Below the pieces are notes generated by a model. It worked only from the letters and a program-made list of their open reading frames with translations. It had not been told where the DNA came from and searched no databases. Positions 39,290 to 46,787 of a stretch of DNA of 64,000 nucleotides are shown piece by piece. The DNA is from Streptococcus salivarius (lineage in GTDB: Bacteria; Bacillota; Bacilli; Lactobacillales; Streptococcaceae): assembly GCF_009738225.1 (NCBI RefSeq), contig NZ_CP018188.1, forward strand, positions 62,001-126,000. The letters are read 5' to 3'. Position numbers and translations under genes: made by a program. Position 1 is the first letter of the stretch, and the number at the start of each line of letters is the position of its first letter.

Positions 39290-39573
39290 TTTATTACCAA
39301 TACTGTACTCTAGCTATGCTGTGTTCGAAATTACTAAAAAAGAACTTAAATGCGTAGCTCCTGCAAGGTACACTAATTTTCCTACATTTCATGCAAGTTT
39401 TTTAGTTAGTGACTAAAAGTGAGAATGTATATTATCGACAAATTTTGGGGGAAATGAACGTATATTTTATTGACAAAAACTTTGACAAAATGTATATTAA
39501 AATTATATATTCAATTTAATATTTACTTGTTAAAATAAGAAAGTCCCTAATTGTATTGAGGAGAGGAGAAAAA
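39290..39573. other. AT-rich intergenic stretch
   Basis: Contains repeated words AATGTATATTA (39425) and AATGTATATTAAAA (39488), with TTGACAAA twice (39469 and 39480). Probably the promoter region of the small gene that follows. No gene. Confidence 0.45.
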
Positions 39574-39741
39574 ATGAATCTTTGGTTAATATTAATTTTA
39601 CTTGGTGTGGTTGCTGTTATTGGGGGTGGTGTGGCCGCTGCTATTGGCTTTGGAAGACATCAAAAACGTGCTAATGAAAGAGCTATTAGAGAGGCCCTAG
39701 AATTAGCAACTAAAGATAGAACTCAAAGAGAACAAGAATAA
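39574..39741 (+). CDS. Small single-pass membrane protein
   Basis: 55 aa starting at ATGAATCTTTGG with GAGGAGAGGAG upstream. A Gly/Ala/Val-rich membrane segment (LILILLGVVAVIGGGVAAAI) is followed by a charged helix (HQKRANERAIREALELATKD). Monocistronic, with its own terminator. Unknown role; the shape resembles small surface-exclusion, holin-like or secretion-accessory proteins. Confidence 0.65.
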   Translation: MNLWLILILLGVVAVIGGGVAAAIGFGRHQKRANERAIREALELATKDRTQREQE

Positions 39742-39755
39742 GAACGAATACATGT

Positions 39756-39783
39756 AAACACTAGCTATGCTGGTGTTTTTTTA
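39756..39783 (+). terminator. Terminator of the small membrane protein gene
   Basis: AACACTAGC-TAT-GCTGGTGTT followed by TTTT. Confidence 0.8.
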
Positions 39784-39903
39784 TACCAGTTTAAGTATCA
39801 AGAAATTTCAAGGAATAAAGATTTTTACGAAATTTTTGCATCTTTTTCAGAGAAATGGATTAGCACGCGCGTGAGAAGTGTCTATTGTAACTTTCAAACA
39901 CAA

Positions 39904-39934
39904 AAAAAACTAGGGCCATCGCCCTAGTTTTAAA
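39904..39934. terminator. Orphan terminator hairpin
   Basis: AAAACTAGGGC-CATC-GCCCTAGTTTT, perfect 11-bp stem, flanked by A- and T-runs. The rest of 39784-40202 has no gene; a small inverted repeat GGGGTGT-C-ACACCCC lies near 40108. Confidence 0.7.
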
Positions 39935-40202
39935 GGAGGTTTGTTCACATCTGGGTTTGTAGGAGATTATGATGTGAACTGGATTAGGAGTCTCTATTTC
40001 TATTAGGAGGATTAGAGACTGAACTGAAAGTATTAATTTTCGAGTGTAGTTTCATCGAACTACAAGAAAATTATATCAGTTTATGAGAATGGATACAATG
40101 GAGTTAAGGGGTGTCACACCCCCTATTATTAGAGAATAACTGACTTAAGGTGTAGTGGTATGTTTTATTGTGTGCTATCCTATAATTAGGCTAATAAATA
40201 AT

Positions 40203-40961
40203 ATGACTAACGAAGGAAAAATGATTATGGTTAGAAGTAAAGAACATGCTTTAGATAGAGACAGAGAATTAATGATTATTCCCAAAGTTATCAATTTTTC
40301 AAGTGAAGACGGTCATGAGTAAAAATTTTTACTGGCAGTAGACGCTTGTAATAGATTTGCTACGGCAATCGATATGAGTAATAGAACGTCACTAGAAGTG
40401 CTAGAACATAGTTACTTGATTGATATTAATGAGTATCCAAATGCGATTGATAAAGTAATTAAGAAGTCACTTATTTTAAAGGAAGCTATGCAATTGTTTC
40501 CAAAGTTGGTAACAGTTTATGAATTTGTAAATAATAGAGCCCTATCTTATGGCTGGAGGTTTGGTTTTCAGAACCAAAAATTTGCAACCTCAGAGATAAA
40601 TTTGGAATTAGTGGGACGTATAAATAAAGAACTAGCTTTACGAAAATCATACCTTAAACGTTTCATATCAAATAGAGAAATTGAGGAAGTAGTGTTTCTT
40701 CAAGATCTTAGAGAGGGCTTAATTGGGGGAACGATTTCTGAAGGAGTTGACCAATTAGGCTTTTATCCATTAGAACCTATTACTTTTGAAGAAGAAATTC
40801 CATTTTATTGGCCAAGATTTATATTATTTGGTCAAAGAGTTCGAAGACTTAAGGCTTATGGTTATCCTCTGATTGAGAATGAGACGACAAACACTTACTT
40901 AGATTTTGTTACTGAAGTACTATCAGTTTATGATGAGGCTACAGGCTCAGACCTTATATAA
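40203..40961 (+). pseudogene. Hypothetical gene interrupted by a stop codon
   Basis: One continuous frame from ATGACTAACGAAGG (40203) to 40961 is broken only by TAA at 40320-40322. The region after the stop (KFLLAVDACNRFATAIDM) reads as protein and lacks a ribosome site before the ATG at 40374, so the 195-aa version is probably not the original start. A TATAAT lies near 40182. The product (about 252 residues plus the stop) is soluble and unrecognised. A single C-to-T change (CAA to TAA) would explain it. Sequencing error is an alternative. Confidence 0.55.
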
Positions 40962-41116
40962 AAGATTTAAAGGGTTTTATTTTTATAGTGAACCTTCCAT
41001 TGTAGAGTGCTATAATATCAATCGAAGAGAATTGTCTTAATGACATAAAGTATCTAACAGCAATACCTCATTATTTTTCTTCACTTTAGTCTTTTGTTAT
41101 TTAAAGAGGTAGAAAT

Positions 41117-42010
41117 ATGAATTTTGTAGCTAGAATTAACTTGAAAACTGACACACCTTATCGTGAAGAATTAATCGATTTTTGTTTAAAAGGAAAACAA
41201 CAGTATTTGGCTATTGGTTGGAGCCGAATATATGGTGAGGGAGAAGCATTAACTTATTCTGAATTTTATGAACGACTTCGTCAAGAGCCTGGTCGATTAA
41301 ATACTGTGTTGAATATCTTTAAGGATACACATGAAGATAATTTGTTTTGGACACGTGATTTAGATGGTAATTATTGGATATGTAGAGCTAAAGGAGAGGT
41401 GCTTACAAGGTGTGACAAAAGATTAGACATAGGAGCACTTTTACCGATAGATGCTTATAAATTCGGTATGCAAGTGCCAGGACAAATCAAGGCAGCATTT
41501 AACAGAGCTAATGCTGGAACGGCTCAAAAAATTTATGATGCTATTATAGTTGAGTACTCAAAAGCAATTTATAATAAACTATCTCAAACGAATCACTACG
41601 ACGTTGCTCGATTAGAAGGTAGTTTATTGGACAACCTGCCTGATTTTGATTTGGAAGAGCTAGTGATTTCCTATATACAGGTAAAACAAGACTATTATGT
41701 TCTTTCGAATTCTATTGCAAGTAAATCGACGACTATAAAAGTCGAATGCGAGTTTTTATCTAGAGATCCTAAACGGGTGAGAAAGGCAGTTGTTCAAGTA
41801 AAAGGTAGAAAAGCAGAAGCACTTGATGCATTACAATTTACTGATTTTACCCAGAATGGTTATGAAGTGTTCCTCTTTGCACCAGAAGTATTGAATGCTG
41901 ATAAGGTGGATAATATTGTCGTTATTACGCCAAATGAATTAATTGACTTTTACGAGAATTACAAAGTAATACTTCCAGACTCAATCACGCAGTGGGAGAA
42001 TTTATACTAA
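41117..42010 (+). CDS. Candidate Mrr-like (type IV restriction-like) nuclease
   Basis: A 297-aa protein. The N-terminal part (QQYLAIGWSRIYGEG near 30; NLFWTRDLDGNYWICRAKGE near 75; VPGQIKAAFNR near 120) resembles small readers fused to DNA-processing enzymes. The C-terminal part has IKVECEFLSRD ... KAVVQVKGRK (residues 205-230), matching the (Q/E)xK core of Mrr-like restriction-fold nucleases. If so it would cut foreign, perhaps modified, DNA. It stands alone, with GAGG before the ATG. Family call is by pattern only. Confidence 0.45.
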   Translation: MNFVARINLKTDTPYREELIDFCLKGKQQYLAIGWSRIYGEGEALTYSEFYERLRQEPGRLNTVLNIFKDTHEDNLFWTRDLDGNYWICRAKGEVLTRCDKRLDIGALLPIDAYKFGMQVPGQIKAAFNRANAGTAQKIYDAIIVEYSKAIYNKLSQTNHYDVARLEGSLLDNLPDFDLEELVISYIQVKQDYYVLSNSIASKSTTIKVECEFLSRDPKRVRKAVVQVKGRKAEALDALQFTDFTQNGYEVFLFAPEVLNADKVDNIVVITPNELIDFYENYKVILPDSITQWENLY

Positions 42011-42153
42011 TTTTACTATTTGTAAATCATCAATTATGAGTAATACTTGAACTCATTTTCTTTGACACATATGGCACTATTAGGTACTTGATGTTAGTAT
42101 GATTTGATAGACATGTTCTGGAAGAATAATATCTAACCAAAGGAGATGTCTAA

Positions 42154-42252
42154 ATGTCACAAAAATACACTAAATAATTCAAAGAAACTATTGCTCAATT
42201 GCATGAGTCAGGAAATTCAGTCTCAGAGCTTGTTAAGGATGGGATTGAATAA
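42154..42252 (+). pseudogene. IS3-family orfA fragment
   Basis: ATGTCACAAAAATACACTAA begins a transposase orfA start (MSQKYTK, stop, then FKETIAQLHESGNSVSELVK), broken by TAA and by a stop soon after. Only about 30 codons remain. Part of the debris in the 42011-42316 gap. Confidence 0.7.
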
Positions 42253-42316
42253 TAGCAAGCTCTTTCCTAGGGACGAAGCAACTTGTCTCTAATGATTTAC
42301 AAGGTAAGGAGAACAA

Positions 42317-43045
42317 TTGGAAATAATCAAAGATAACTTGAAGCGTTGTGATGCATTTTATAAAAGTGATTTTTACCAATTTCTAGAGAATCATCACCCA
42401 AACTATATTCCGTATCTATTTGACCACTTATGTGGGGATCCAGATGCTAGAGATGTTAGTTTATACCAAGATTTAAGTAAAAAATTTCAATTATCTGCTA
42501 GAAAAGATCATTTGATAGATTTGGTTGAAGGACGGAAGATTCGACTTGCAGCCGATATAATTTGTGGTAGAAAGCAAATTGCCGATTTTCATAACAATGA
42601 TTATGAAAAGTGGAGAAAAGATTATGAGCTTGTTCGTTCTAATTTAAACCTTCATTTTTTGTGGCCTAAACATAAGGCTCCAACGATCAATACTTATCGC
42701 TACACTAAATATTTAGATAGGATTGATTGTTTACTTTTTGATTTAAAATCTTATTTTAGAGGACAAGAGACTCCGATGATGGCTGCCTATCAAAGTGAAG
42801 AAACATACATTTGGTTAAGGCAGTTTAATAGAGATTTCAAGTACTTTATTGATAAGATGAAGTTACAGGCTTTTGTTAATGACAACTATGATGTTTTAGA
42901 TATCAGTACAGGTCAAACTGAGATTATACGGGATATCATTTCTAGAAAAGAGATATCAGAAACACTAAATCTTTACATGGAAAGTTTGTTAAAGTTAAAT
43001 AGGCAAAATGTCTTTAATAAAGAGTGTCCCCCAATCCAAGATTAA
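42317..43045 (+). CDS. Hypothetical protein sharing a motif with the 55285 gene
   Basis: A 242-aa protein starting at TTG after AAGGAG. The middle part (LHFLWPKHKAPTINTYRYTK then YLDRIDCLLFDLK, residues 110-145) and a later WL..F..F..FIDKM.L..F stretch resemble the protein at 55285 (FIWPTPK ... YNMSRG ... IEDRVDLTLLEIK ... WLDHFETFEKFVDYFMFNNF). Both may belong to one uncharacterised family. Helical and soluble. Possible defence role given the accessory setting; not shown. Confidence 0.6.
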   Translation: MEIIKDNLKRCDAFYKSDFYQFLENHHPNYIPYLFDHLCGDPDARDVSLYQDLSKKFQLSARKDHLIDLVEGRKIRLAADIICGRKQIADFHNNDYEKWRKDYELVRSNLNLHFLWPKHKAPTINTYRYTKYLDRIDCLLFDLKSYFRGQETPMMAAYQSEETYIWLRQFNRDFKYFIDKMKLQAFVNDNYDVLDISTGQTEIIRDIISRKEISETLNLYMESLLKLNRQNVFNKECPPIQD

Positions 43046-43120
43046 TTTGATAATTCAAGAGACAAAAATTTTGCAAATATTGCCGAATTAGAAGATTGAT
43101 AGTTGAGAGGTGGTACTTAA

Positions 43121-43303
43121 GTGAGGTTACATAAATACTTTAGGTTCTTATTATTAGTAGGAAATGTTTTGTCATGGGTGGTCATCTTGATGATAGTATC
43201 GAATAACTCCATCGAAACAAGCAAATTGTCTTTATCCGTGTGTGTGATACTTGTTACTTACTTAATTGGATTGAAAATGAAACAGTATAATGACATACTA
43301 TGA
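43121..43303 (+). CDS. Small two-segment membrane protein
   Basis: 60 aa starting at GTG after GAGAGG. Two hydrophobic segments (FLLLVGNVLSWVVILMIV and LSVCVILVTYLIGL) and short charged ends. Unknown; lies between the hypothetical gene and the TnpB-like gene. Confidence 0.5.
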   Translation: MRLHKYFRFLLLVGNVLSWVVILMIVSNNSIETSKLSLSVCVILVTYLIGLKMKQYNDIL

Positions 43304-43369
43304 TATATTAGGGACTAGGTCTATATAGCAAAATAGCCAGGATAATTTCTTAGAGAAAGGAGTAGGAGA

Positions 43370-44662
43370 GTGTATACTTTAGAGATCCCTTTGAATACCA
43401 AAGGTTATGATGATTTTCTAGCCAAACGTTTTAAATATGGCTACAAGTTAAAACGAGCCGTAACAAATTGGATCAACTGTCAAGAACATCGTCGTGTTAG
43501 TTCAGAGGAATATAAGTCTTTGTCTATACGTACTAAACAGCTAGCAGAGTTAAAGGAAGCCATATCTAAAGAGAAAGACAAGACAAAAAAACTCTCTATG
43601 AAGGAAACTCATAAGGAGCTTTCAGCGACACTTAAAGCTGATTGGATAGCCTTAAATGATAGATTTGGCCTTAATAGTGGTAAATTCATCCGATATAAAG
43701 AATTAGGCCAAGCAACTGCCATGTATAAAAGGTATGCAGAAGAAGGAATAATCCACTGGTCTACTATGGAAATTATTGCTCAGACAGTTAAAGGAGCATA
43801 TCTTCAGCGTCGTAAACAAGGAGAAAGTAGCAACCATGTATCAATTGGTCGCTTAACGAATTTTACGACTTTATGGTACCGTAAATGCAATAACAACGTG
43901 ACTGATGAAGGGGTATTCTTTGAGACTGGGAAAGGCAGAAACGACAAGCTGTTTATCCCTTTTGCTTTTCGCCGAGAACAAGAGATTAAGGTTGCCTATG
44001 CACTAGAATTCCCAAAATTAGCGTTATATGCTATTAAGCGAACTCTTGTTAAGGGAAATATTTGGAAATACAGTATTTTATTAGTTTTTGATGGTGTTCC
44101 TTATGGATTGGACCATGAGCTACCAAATAAAGGAAACGTGGAAATTAAGTTATCTGTTGAGCAGATGGCGATTACAGCTGCGCGTGATAATGAGACTATT
44201 GTTTATGATCTCTCCAATGATTTTGGGTATAGTAAACGGTTGGCGGACTTGGATAGAGCTATAGAAAGTAAGCGTCAAGCCTTAAACCCAGACAACTACG
44301 ATGAAAATGGTGTTCCGAAAAAAGGGAAGAGAGCATGGGTGCAGGACTCAGCCTATAAGAAACTTCTAGACCAAAAACGTTATATCTGGCATAAGGTAAA
44401 ACAAGCACGAAAGAACCGTTTTGGACGGATTGCTAATCAGATCTTGATGTTGGGTGATACCTTTACTCTTTATCAAGAGGACTTCAAATCCTTGCAATCC
44501 CGTAAGGATTATAACCCAGAAGAGATGTCTTGGTTTGACCATCGAAAACAAAAAGGCTTTGAAATTATGTTTAATGCTCCATATGAATTTGTGGCTATTT
44601 TAGAGAATAAACTCTCTTTCAAAGACCTAAAACTGAACAAGATTAAACATAAGAAAAAGTGA
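43370..44662 (+). CDS. TnpB/Cas12-like protein with degenerate, truncated RuvC domain
   Basis: A 430-aa protein with AAAGGAG and a GTG start. Residues 255-380 follow the TnpB pattern: a RuvC-I strand, then NPDNYDENGVPKKGKRAW, then a long helix (KLLDQKRYIWHKVKQARKNR) with FGRIANQIL, then the RuvC-II strand TLYQEDFKSL. At RuvC-I the expected GLDIG is KLSVE, so the catalytic Asp is absent. The Glu in YQED may remain. The protein ends at KDLKLNKIKHKKK with no CxxC zinc finger and no RuvC-III Asp. No tnpA is nearby. It is expected to bind guide RNA and DNA without cutting, like nuclease-dead TnpB repressors or compact type V-U effectors. Confidence 0.8.
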   Translation: MYTLEIPLNTKGYDDFLAKRFKYGYKLKRAVTNWINCQEHRRVSSEEYKSLSIRTKQLAELKEAISKEKDKTKKLSMKETHKELSATLKADWIALNDRFGLNSGKFIRYKELGQATAMYKRYAEEGIIHWSTMEIIAQTVKGAYLQRRKQGESSNHVSIGRLTNFTTLWYRKCNNNVTDEGVFFETGKGRNDKLFIPFAFRREQEIKVAYALEFPKLALYAIKRTLVKGNIWKYSILLVFDGVPYGLDHELPNKGNVEIKLSVEQMAITAARDNETIVYDLSNDFGYSKRLADLDRAIESKRQALNPDNYDENGVPKKGKRAWVQDSAYKKLLDQKRYIWHKVKQARKNRFGRIANQILMLGDTFTLYQEDFKSLQSRKDYNPEEMSWFDHRKQKGFEIMFNAPYEFVAILENKLSFKDLKLNKIKHKKK

Positions 44663-44685
44663 TATCGGGTTCATTGCTTGATTTC

Positions 44686-44713
44686 TTGCCTCAAATGATA
44701 AATATGTTATAAT
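44686..44713 (+). promoter_or_regulatory. Promoter of the guide-RNA-like unit
   Basis: TTGCCT (44686-44691), 16-bp spacer, TATAAT (44708-44713), 24 nt after the TnpB-like stop. It predicts a separate transcript starting near 44720. Confidence 0.75.
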
Positions 44714-44824
44714 GACTAAAAGGTTTATTTAGGAACCTTCAAGGTAATTATGAATAACCTTGTAAATACCAGATAGCCTAACCGGAAGCTAAGGCAAGAA
44801 GGTCGGGAGCTGGTCCATGTTGAG

Positions 44825-44926
44825 GTTTTGTTACTGTTCTATTTGACATGGTACTAAAACTTAGAGGAAGGTTAACCTTTAAAGTACATGGTTTTGTTAC
44901 TGTTCTATTTGATATGGGACTAAAGC
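44825..44926 (+). CRISPR. Mini CRISPR-like array: two 36-nt repeats, one 30-nt spacer
   Basis: Repeat 1 (44825-44860) starts GTTTTGTTACTGTTCTATTT and ends GACATGGTACTAAAAC. Repeat 2 (44891-44926) is identical except for three changes in its last part (GATATGGGACTAAAGC). The spacer (44861-44890) is exactly 30 nt, starting TTAGAGGAAGG. The 36/30 periodicity, the GTTTT...AAAAC ends and a degenerate last repeat match CRISPR arrays. No cas1, cas2 or cas9 is in the window. The neighbour on the 5' side is the TnpB-like gene. Confidence 0.7.
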
Positions 44927-44942
44927 ATAAAATGTATATCAT

Positions 44943-44964
44943 GCACCTTTTAGGTGTTTTTTTT
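44943..44964 (+). terminator. Terminator of the guide-RNA-like unit
   Basis: CACCT-TTT-AGGTG followed by TTTTTTT. Confidence 0.8.
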
Positions 44965-44994
44965 GTTTTACTGTAAGTCACCTTTAATCTAAAG

Positions 44995-45023
44995 TTGCTA
45001 TTTTTTCATGCGTTTGCTATACT
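44995..45023 (+). promoter_or_regulatory. Operon 2 promoter
   Basis: TTGCTA (44995-45000), 17-bp spacer, TATACT (45018-45023). Sequence identity with the operon 1 promoter starts just upstream of the -10. Confidence 0.8.
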
Positions 45024-45029
45024 AAAGAC

Positions 45030-45569
45030 ATAAATTGTTTAATTTATATCTAATTCACCACCTCTAACGGTGAACCTTTGGTCACGTGACTAAAGAAAAG
45101 AGAAGCATGGAGGAGGAGATGTCATTACTGGTTCTGTCCCAGCAATCGGCATACCATGTTTTATAAGGGGTTAAAAGGGAGCGTACTCGCTTTTAGCTAT
45201 CAGTTAAGCCATCAGATAGAAGAAGAGGCTTAACGCTTATAACAGGTACGAGATATTTGCCTTTACTTACTTTGAAAGGCTACAACAAACGTTATTAGCA
45301 ACTAAGCATAACGAGAAGTTTATCCTATGGTTTGCCATAGGCACGCGCAATCTTGTTTTTTGAGACAAGGCTTGCCGGCTTCTTTGTTATGCTTTTTTTG
45401 TTTTGAGTTTGGGTAGTTGGACAAAAAGAAAGGCGACATCTCGATGATTAGAGGTGAGGAACAGGTGTTCCCAAATCTAAATGGTCGTCATGCGGAGGAA
45501 AGTCTATGAGCAGGTGTTCGAGGCTTTCCAAGGTCACTTTACAACAACAATTTTTAAAGGAGAAAGACA
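45030..45569 (+). ncRNA. Long structured leader RNA, copy 2
   Basis: 540 nt between the promoter and the first gene, a near-copy of 13992-14528 in opposite orientation. The stem at 45497-45529 reads GGAAAG ... TGAGC-AGGT-GTTCG ... CTTTCC, where copy 1 has CGAAT-AGGT-ATTCG: three base pairs change and all still pair. A second AGGT-loop hairpin (GGAAC-AGGT-GTTCC) is shared. The stem GCATAAC ... GTTATGC with TTTTTTTG (45306-45409) is a built-in terminator. Conservation of the transcript but not of the upstream flank argues for an RNA element. Confidence 0.8.
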
Positions 45570-45890
45570 ATGAGAAATTCTTTCAAAACAAGCTCTACTT
45601 ATAGAGCAGCAAGAAAACAACAAATGACAGCATCAAAAAATACTTTTTTTGATGCTGACGGCATGGTGATTTCTGCTTCAGATTGGGCTACTTTAGTTCT
45701 ATCTGGGGAGGTAGATCCTAAGACTTCTTGGTCTAATGATAATGTTAAAGGGAAACTTGAGAGAGTTTCCCCACGTAGCCATTGGACTAAGAAAGGCTTC
45801 AGAGAGTACCTTGGTAAATCAAGGTATGTCTCTAAACAAGATACTCAAGCAGAAGTTCTCGAGATGATGGATCTCGAGTTAGTTTTTTAA
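45570..45890 (+). CDS. Small protein, first gene of operon 2 (paralogue A)
   Basis: A 106-aa basic protein starting ATGAGAAATTC after AAAGGAG. It contains [34 protein letters not shown] and SPRSHWTKKGF, all shared with the next gene. No family recognised. As the first product after the leader RNA it would be made earliest, which suggests a regulatory or anti-defence role; that is inference. Confidence 0.7.
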   Translation: MRNSFKTSSTYRAARKQQMTASKNTFFDADGMVISASDWATLVLSGEVDPKTSWSNDNVKGKLERVSPRSHWTKKGFREYLGKSRYVSKQDTQAEVLEMMDLELVF

Positions 45891-45902
45891 AGGAGAAAGA
45901 CA

Positions 45903-46271
45903 ATGAGAAAATCAATGACGAAAAAAATGAGAATGGTTGATACCTATTCTCCAAAACACTTCAGAACAAGCTCTACTTACAGAGCAGCACGAAAAAAACA
46001 GAAAACGGCAACAAGAAAGTCGTTCTTTGATGCAGAGGGCATGATGGTCTCTGCTTCAGAATGGGCTACTTTAGTTCTTTCTGGGGAGGTAAATCCTAAA
46101 AATTCATGGTCTAATGATCATGTTAAGGGGTATATCGATTATTTATCCCCACGTAGCCATTTCACCAAGAAAGGTTACAAAGAATTTTGTGGAAAAAGCC
46201 ATAAGTTTTCTGATGGATTAGATGAAGGGGAAATCGTATTCCTCGACATTGAAGTCGTAGCAGAGGATTAA
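45903..46271 (+). CDS. Small protein, tandem paralogue B
   Basis: A 122-aa protein, clearly a tandem duplicate of the gene before it ([45 protein letters not shown]), with an extra basic N-terminus ([19 protein letters not shown]) and an acidic tail. The spacer between the two is 12 nt and carries the same AAAGGAGAAAGACAATGAG start cassette, so gene and ribosome site were duplicated together. Confidence 0.7.
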   Translation: MRKSMTKKMRMVDTYSPKHFRTSSTYRAARKKQKTATRKSFFDAEGMMVSASEWATLVLSGEVNPKNSWSNDHVKGYIDYLSPRSHFTKKGYKEFCGKSHKFSDGLDEGEIVFLDIEVVAED

Positions 46272-46285
46272 GAAAGGAGAAAGCA

Positions 46286-46714
46286 ATGATTAATAAAGTA
46301 ATTCTAACAGGACGTCTTGTAGACGCTCCAGAACTACGCTACACACCTTCTAACAAGGCGGTGGCGACGGCTCGAATCGCATGTCCCCGAGATTATAAAA
46401 ATCAAAACGGGGAGCGAGAGACAGACTTTATTTCTCTCGTAATCTGGGACAAAAAAGCAGAGAATTTCTCAAACTGGATCAAGAAAGGATATCTTGTGAC
46501 AGTTGAGGGACGTTTGCAAACTCGTTCTTATGAAAACCAACAAGGTCAGCGTGTATATGTGACCGAGGTTAATGTGTCAAATTTTGACAACTTACAGCCT
46601 CGTGATCATAGTAACACTTCTTCGCAAAGTCCAGATTTTGGACCTGCAGAAGGGGGCTTTCCTGGTGGCGGAGAACCGTTAGATGCTTCTATATTTGAAA
46701 ATATTCCTTTCTAG
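46286..46714 (+). CDS. ssb: Single-stranded DNA-binding protein
   Basis: The 142-aa product has the SSB OB-fold ([20 protein letters not shown] ... [20 protein letters not shown]), a short Gly/Pro linker and the acidic interaction tip ending [13 protein letters not shown]. Plasmid SSBs coat the transferred single strand and help establishment. AAAGGAG and ATGATTAAT. It is grouped with the nuclease and annealing genes that follow. Confidence 0.95.
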   Translation: MINKVILTGRLVDAPELRYTPSNKAVATARIACPRDYKNQNGERETDFISLVIWDKKAENFSNWIKKGYLVTVEGRLQTRSYENQQGQRVYVTEVNVSNFDNLQPRDHSNTSSQSPDFGPAEGGFPGGGEPLDASIFENIPF

Positions 46715-46743
46715 ATAGCAAGGTCTTTAGAAGAAAATAGAGA

Positions 46744-46769
46744 GAGTTCAGTCATACTGAGCTCTTTTT
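46744..46769 (+). terminator. Intercistronic terminator-like hairpin after ssb
   Basis: GAGTTCAG-TCATA-CTGAGCTC followed by TTTTTG, before the ribosome site of the nuclease gene. Confidence 0.75.
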
Positions 46770-46787
46770 GTTTATGAAAGGAGAAAA

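Larger units (their letters stand above)
44720..44964 (+). ncRNA. Putative guide RNA (scaffold plus repeat-spacer unit)
   Basis: About 245 nt from the promoter to a terminator. The scaffold before the repeats folds into AGGTT/AACCT, CAAGGT(A)ATT/AAT(A)ACCTTG and GCCT...AGGC stems. CCATGTTGAG just before repeat 1 can pair with TTTGACATGG inside the repeat (with G-T pairs), like a tracr-type anti-repeat. It lies directly 3' of the TnpB-like gene, where omega/guide RNAs of TnpB homologues are usually encoded. Confidence 0.7.

Noticed and set aside
43370..44662. Intact IS605/IS607 transposon accessory gene
   Set aside because: No tnpA or serine resolvase, no element ends, and the RuvC domain is both mutated and truncated.
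44861..44890. Spacer matches within the window (AGAGGAAGGT near 52112, and a similar word in the 11910 hairpin)
   Set aside because: Only about 10 purine-rich nucleotides match, with no continuation. Too weak to call a target.
44927..44941. AAAATGTATAT after repeat 2 as a guide matching 39487
   Set aside because: An 11-nt AT-rich match is expected by chance in DNA of this composition, and the first guide bases do not match.
14000..45569. The two leader copies as single-stranded-DNA promoters (Frpo/ssi type) for early expression from the transferred strand
   Set aside because: Both would need the same orientation on the transferred strand, but they face opposite ways. Ordinary -35/-10 boxes also precede each copy. 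At most one copy could act like this.
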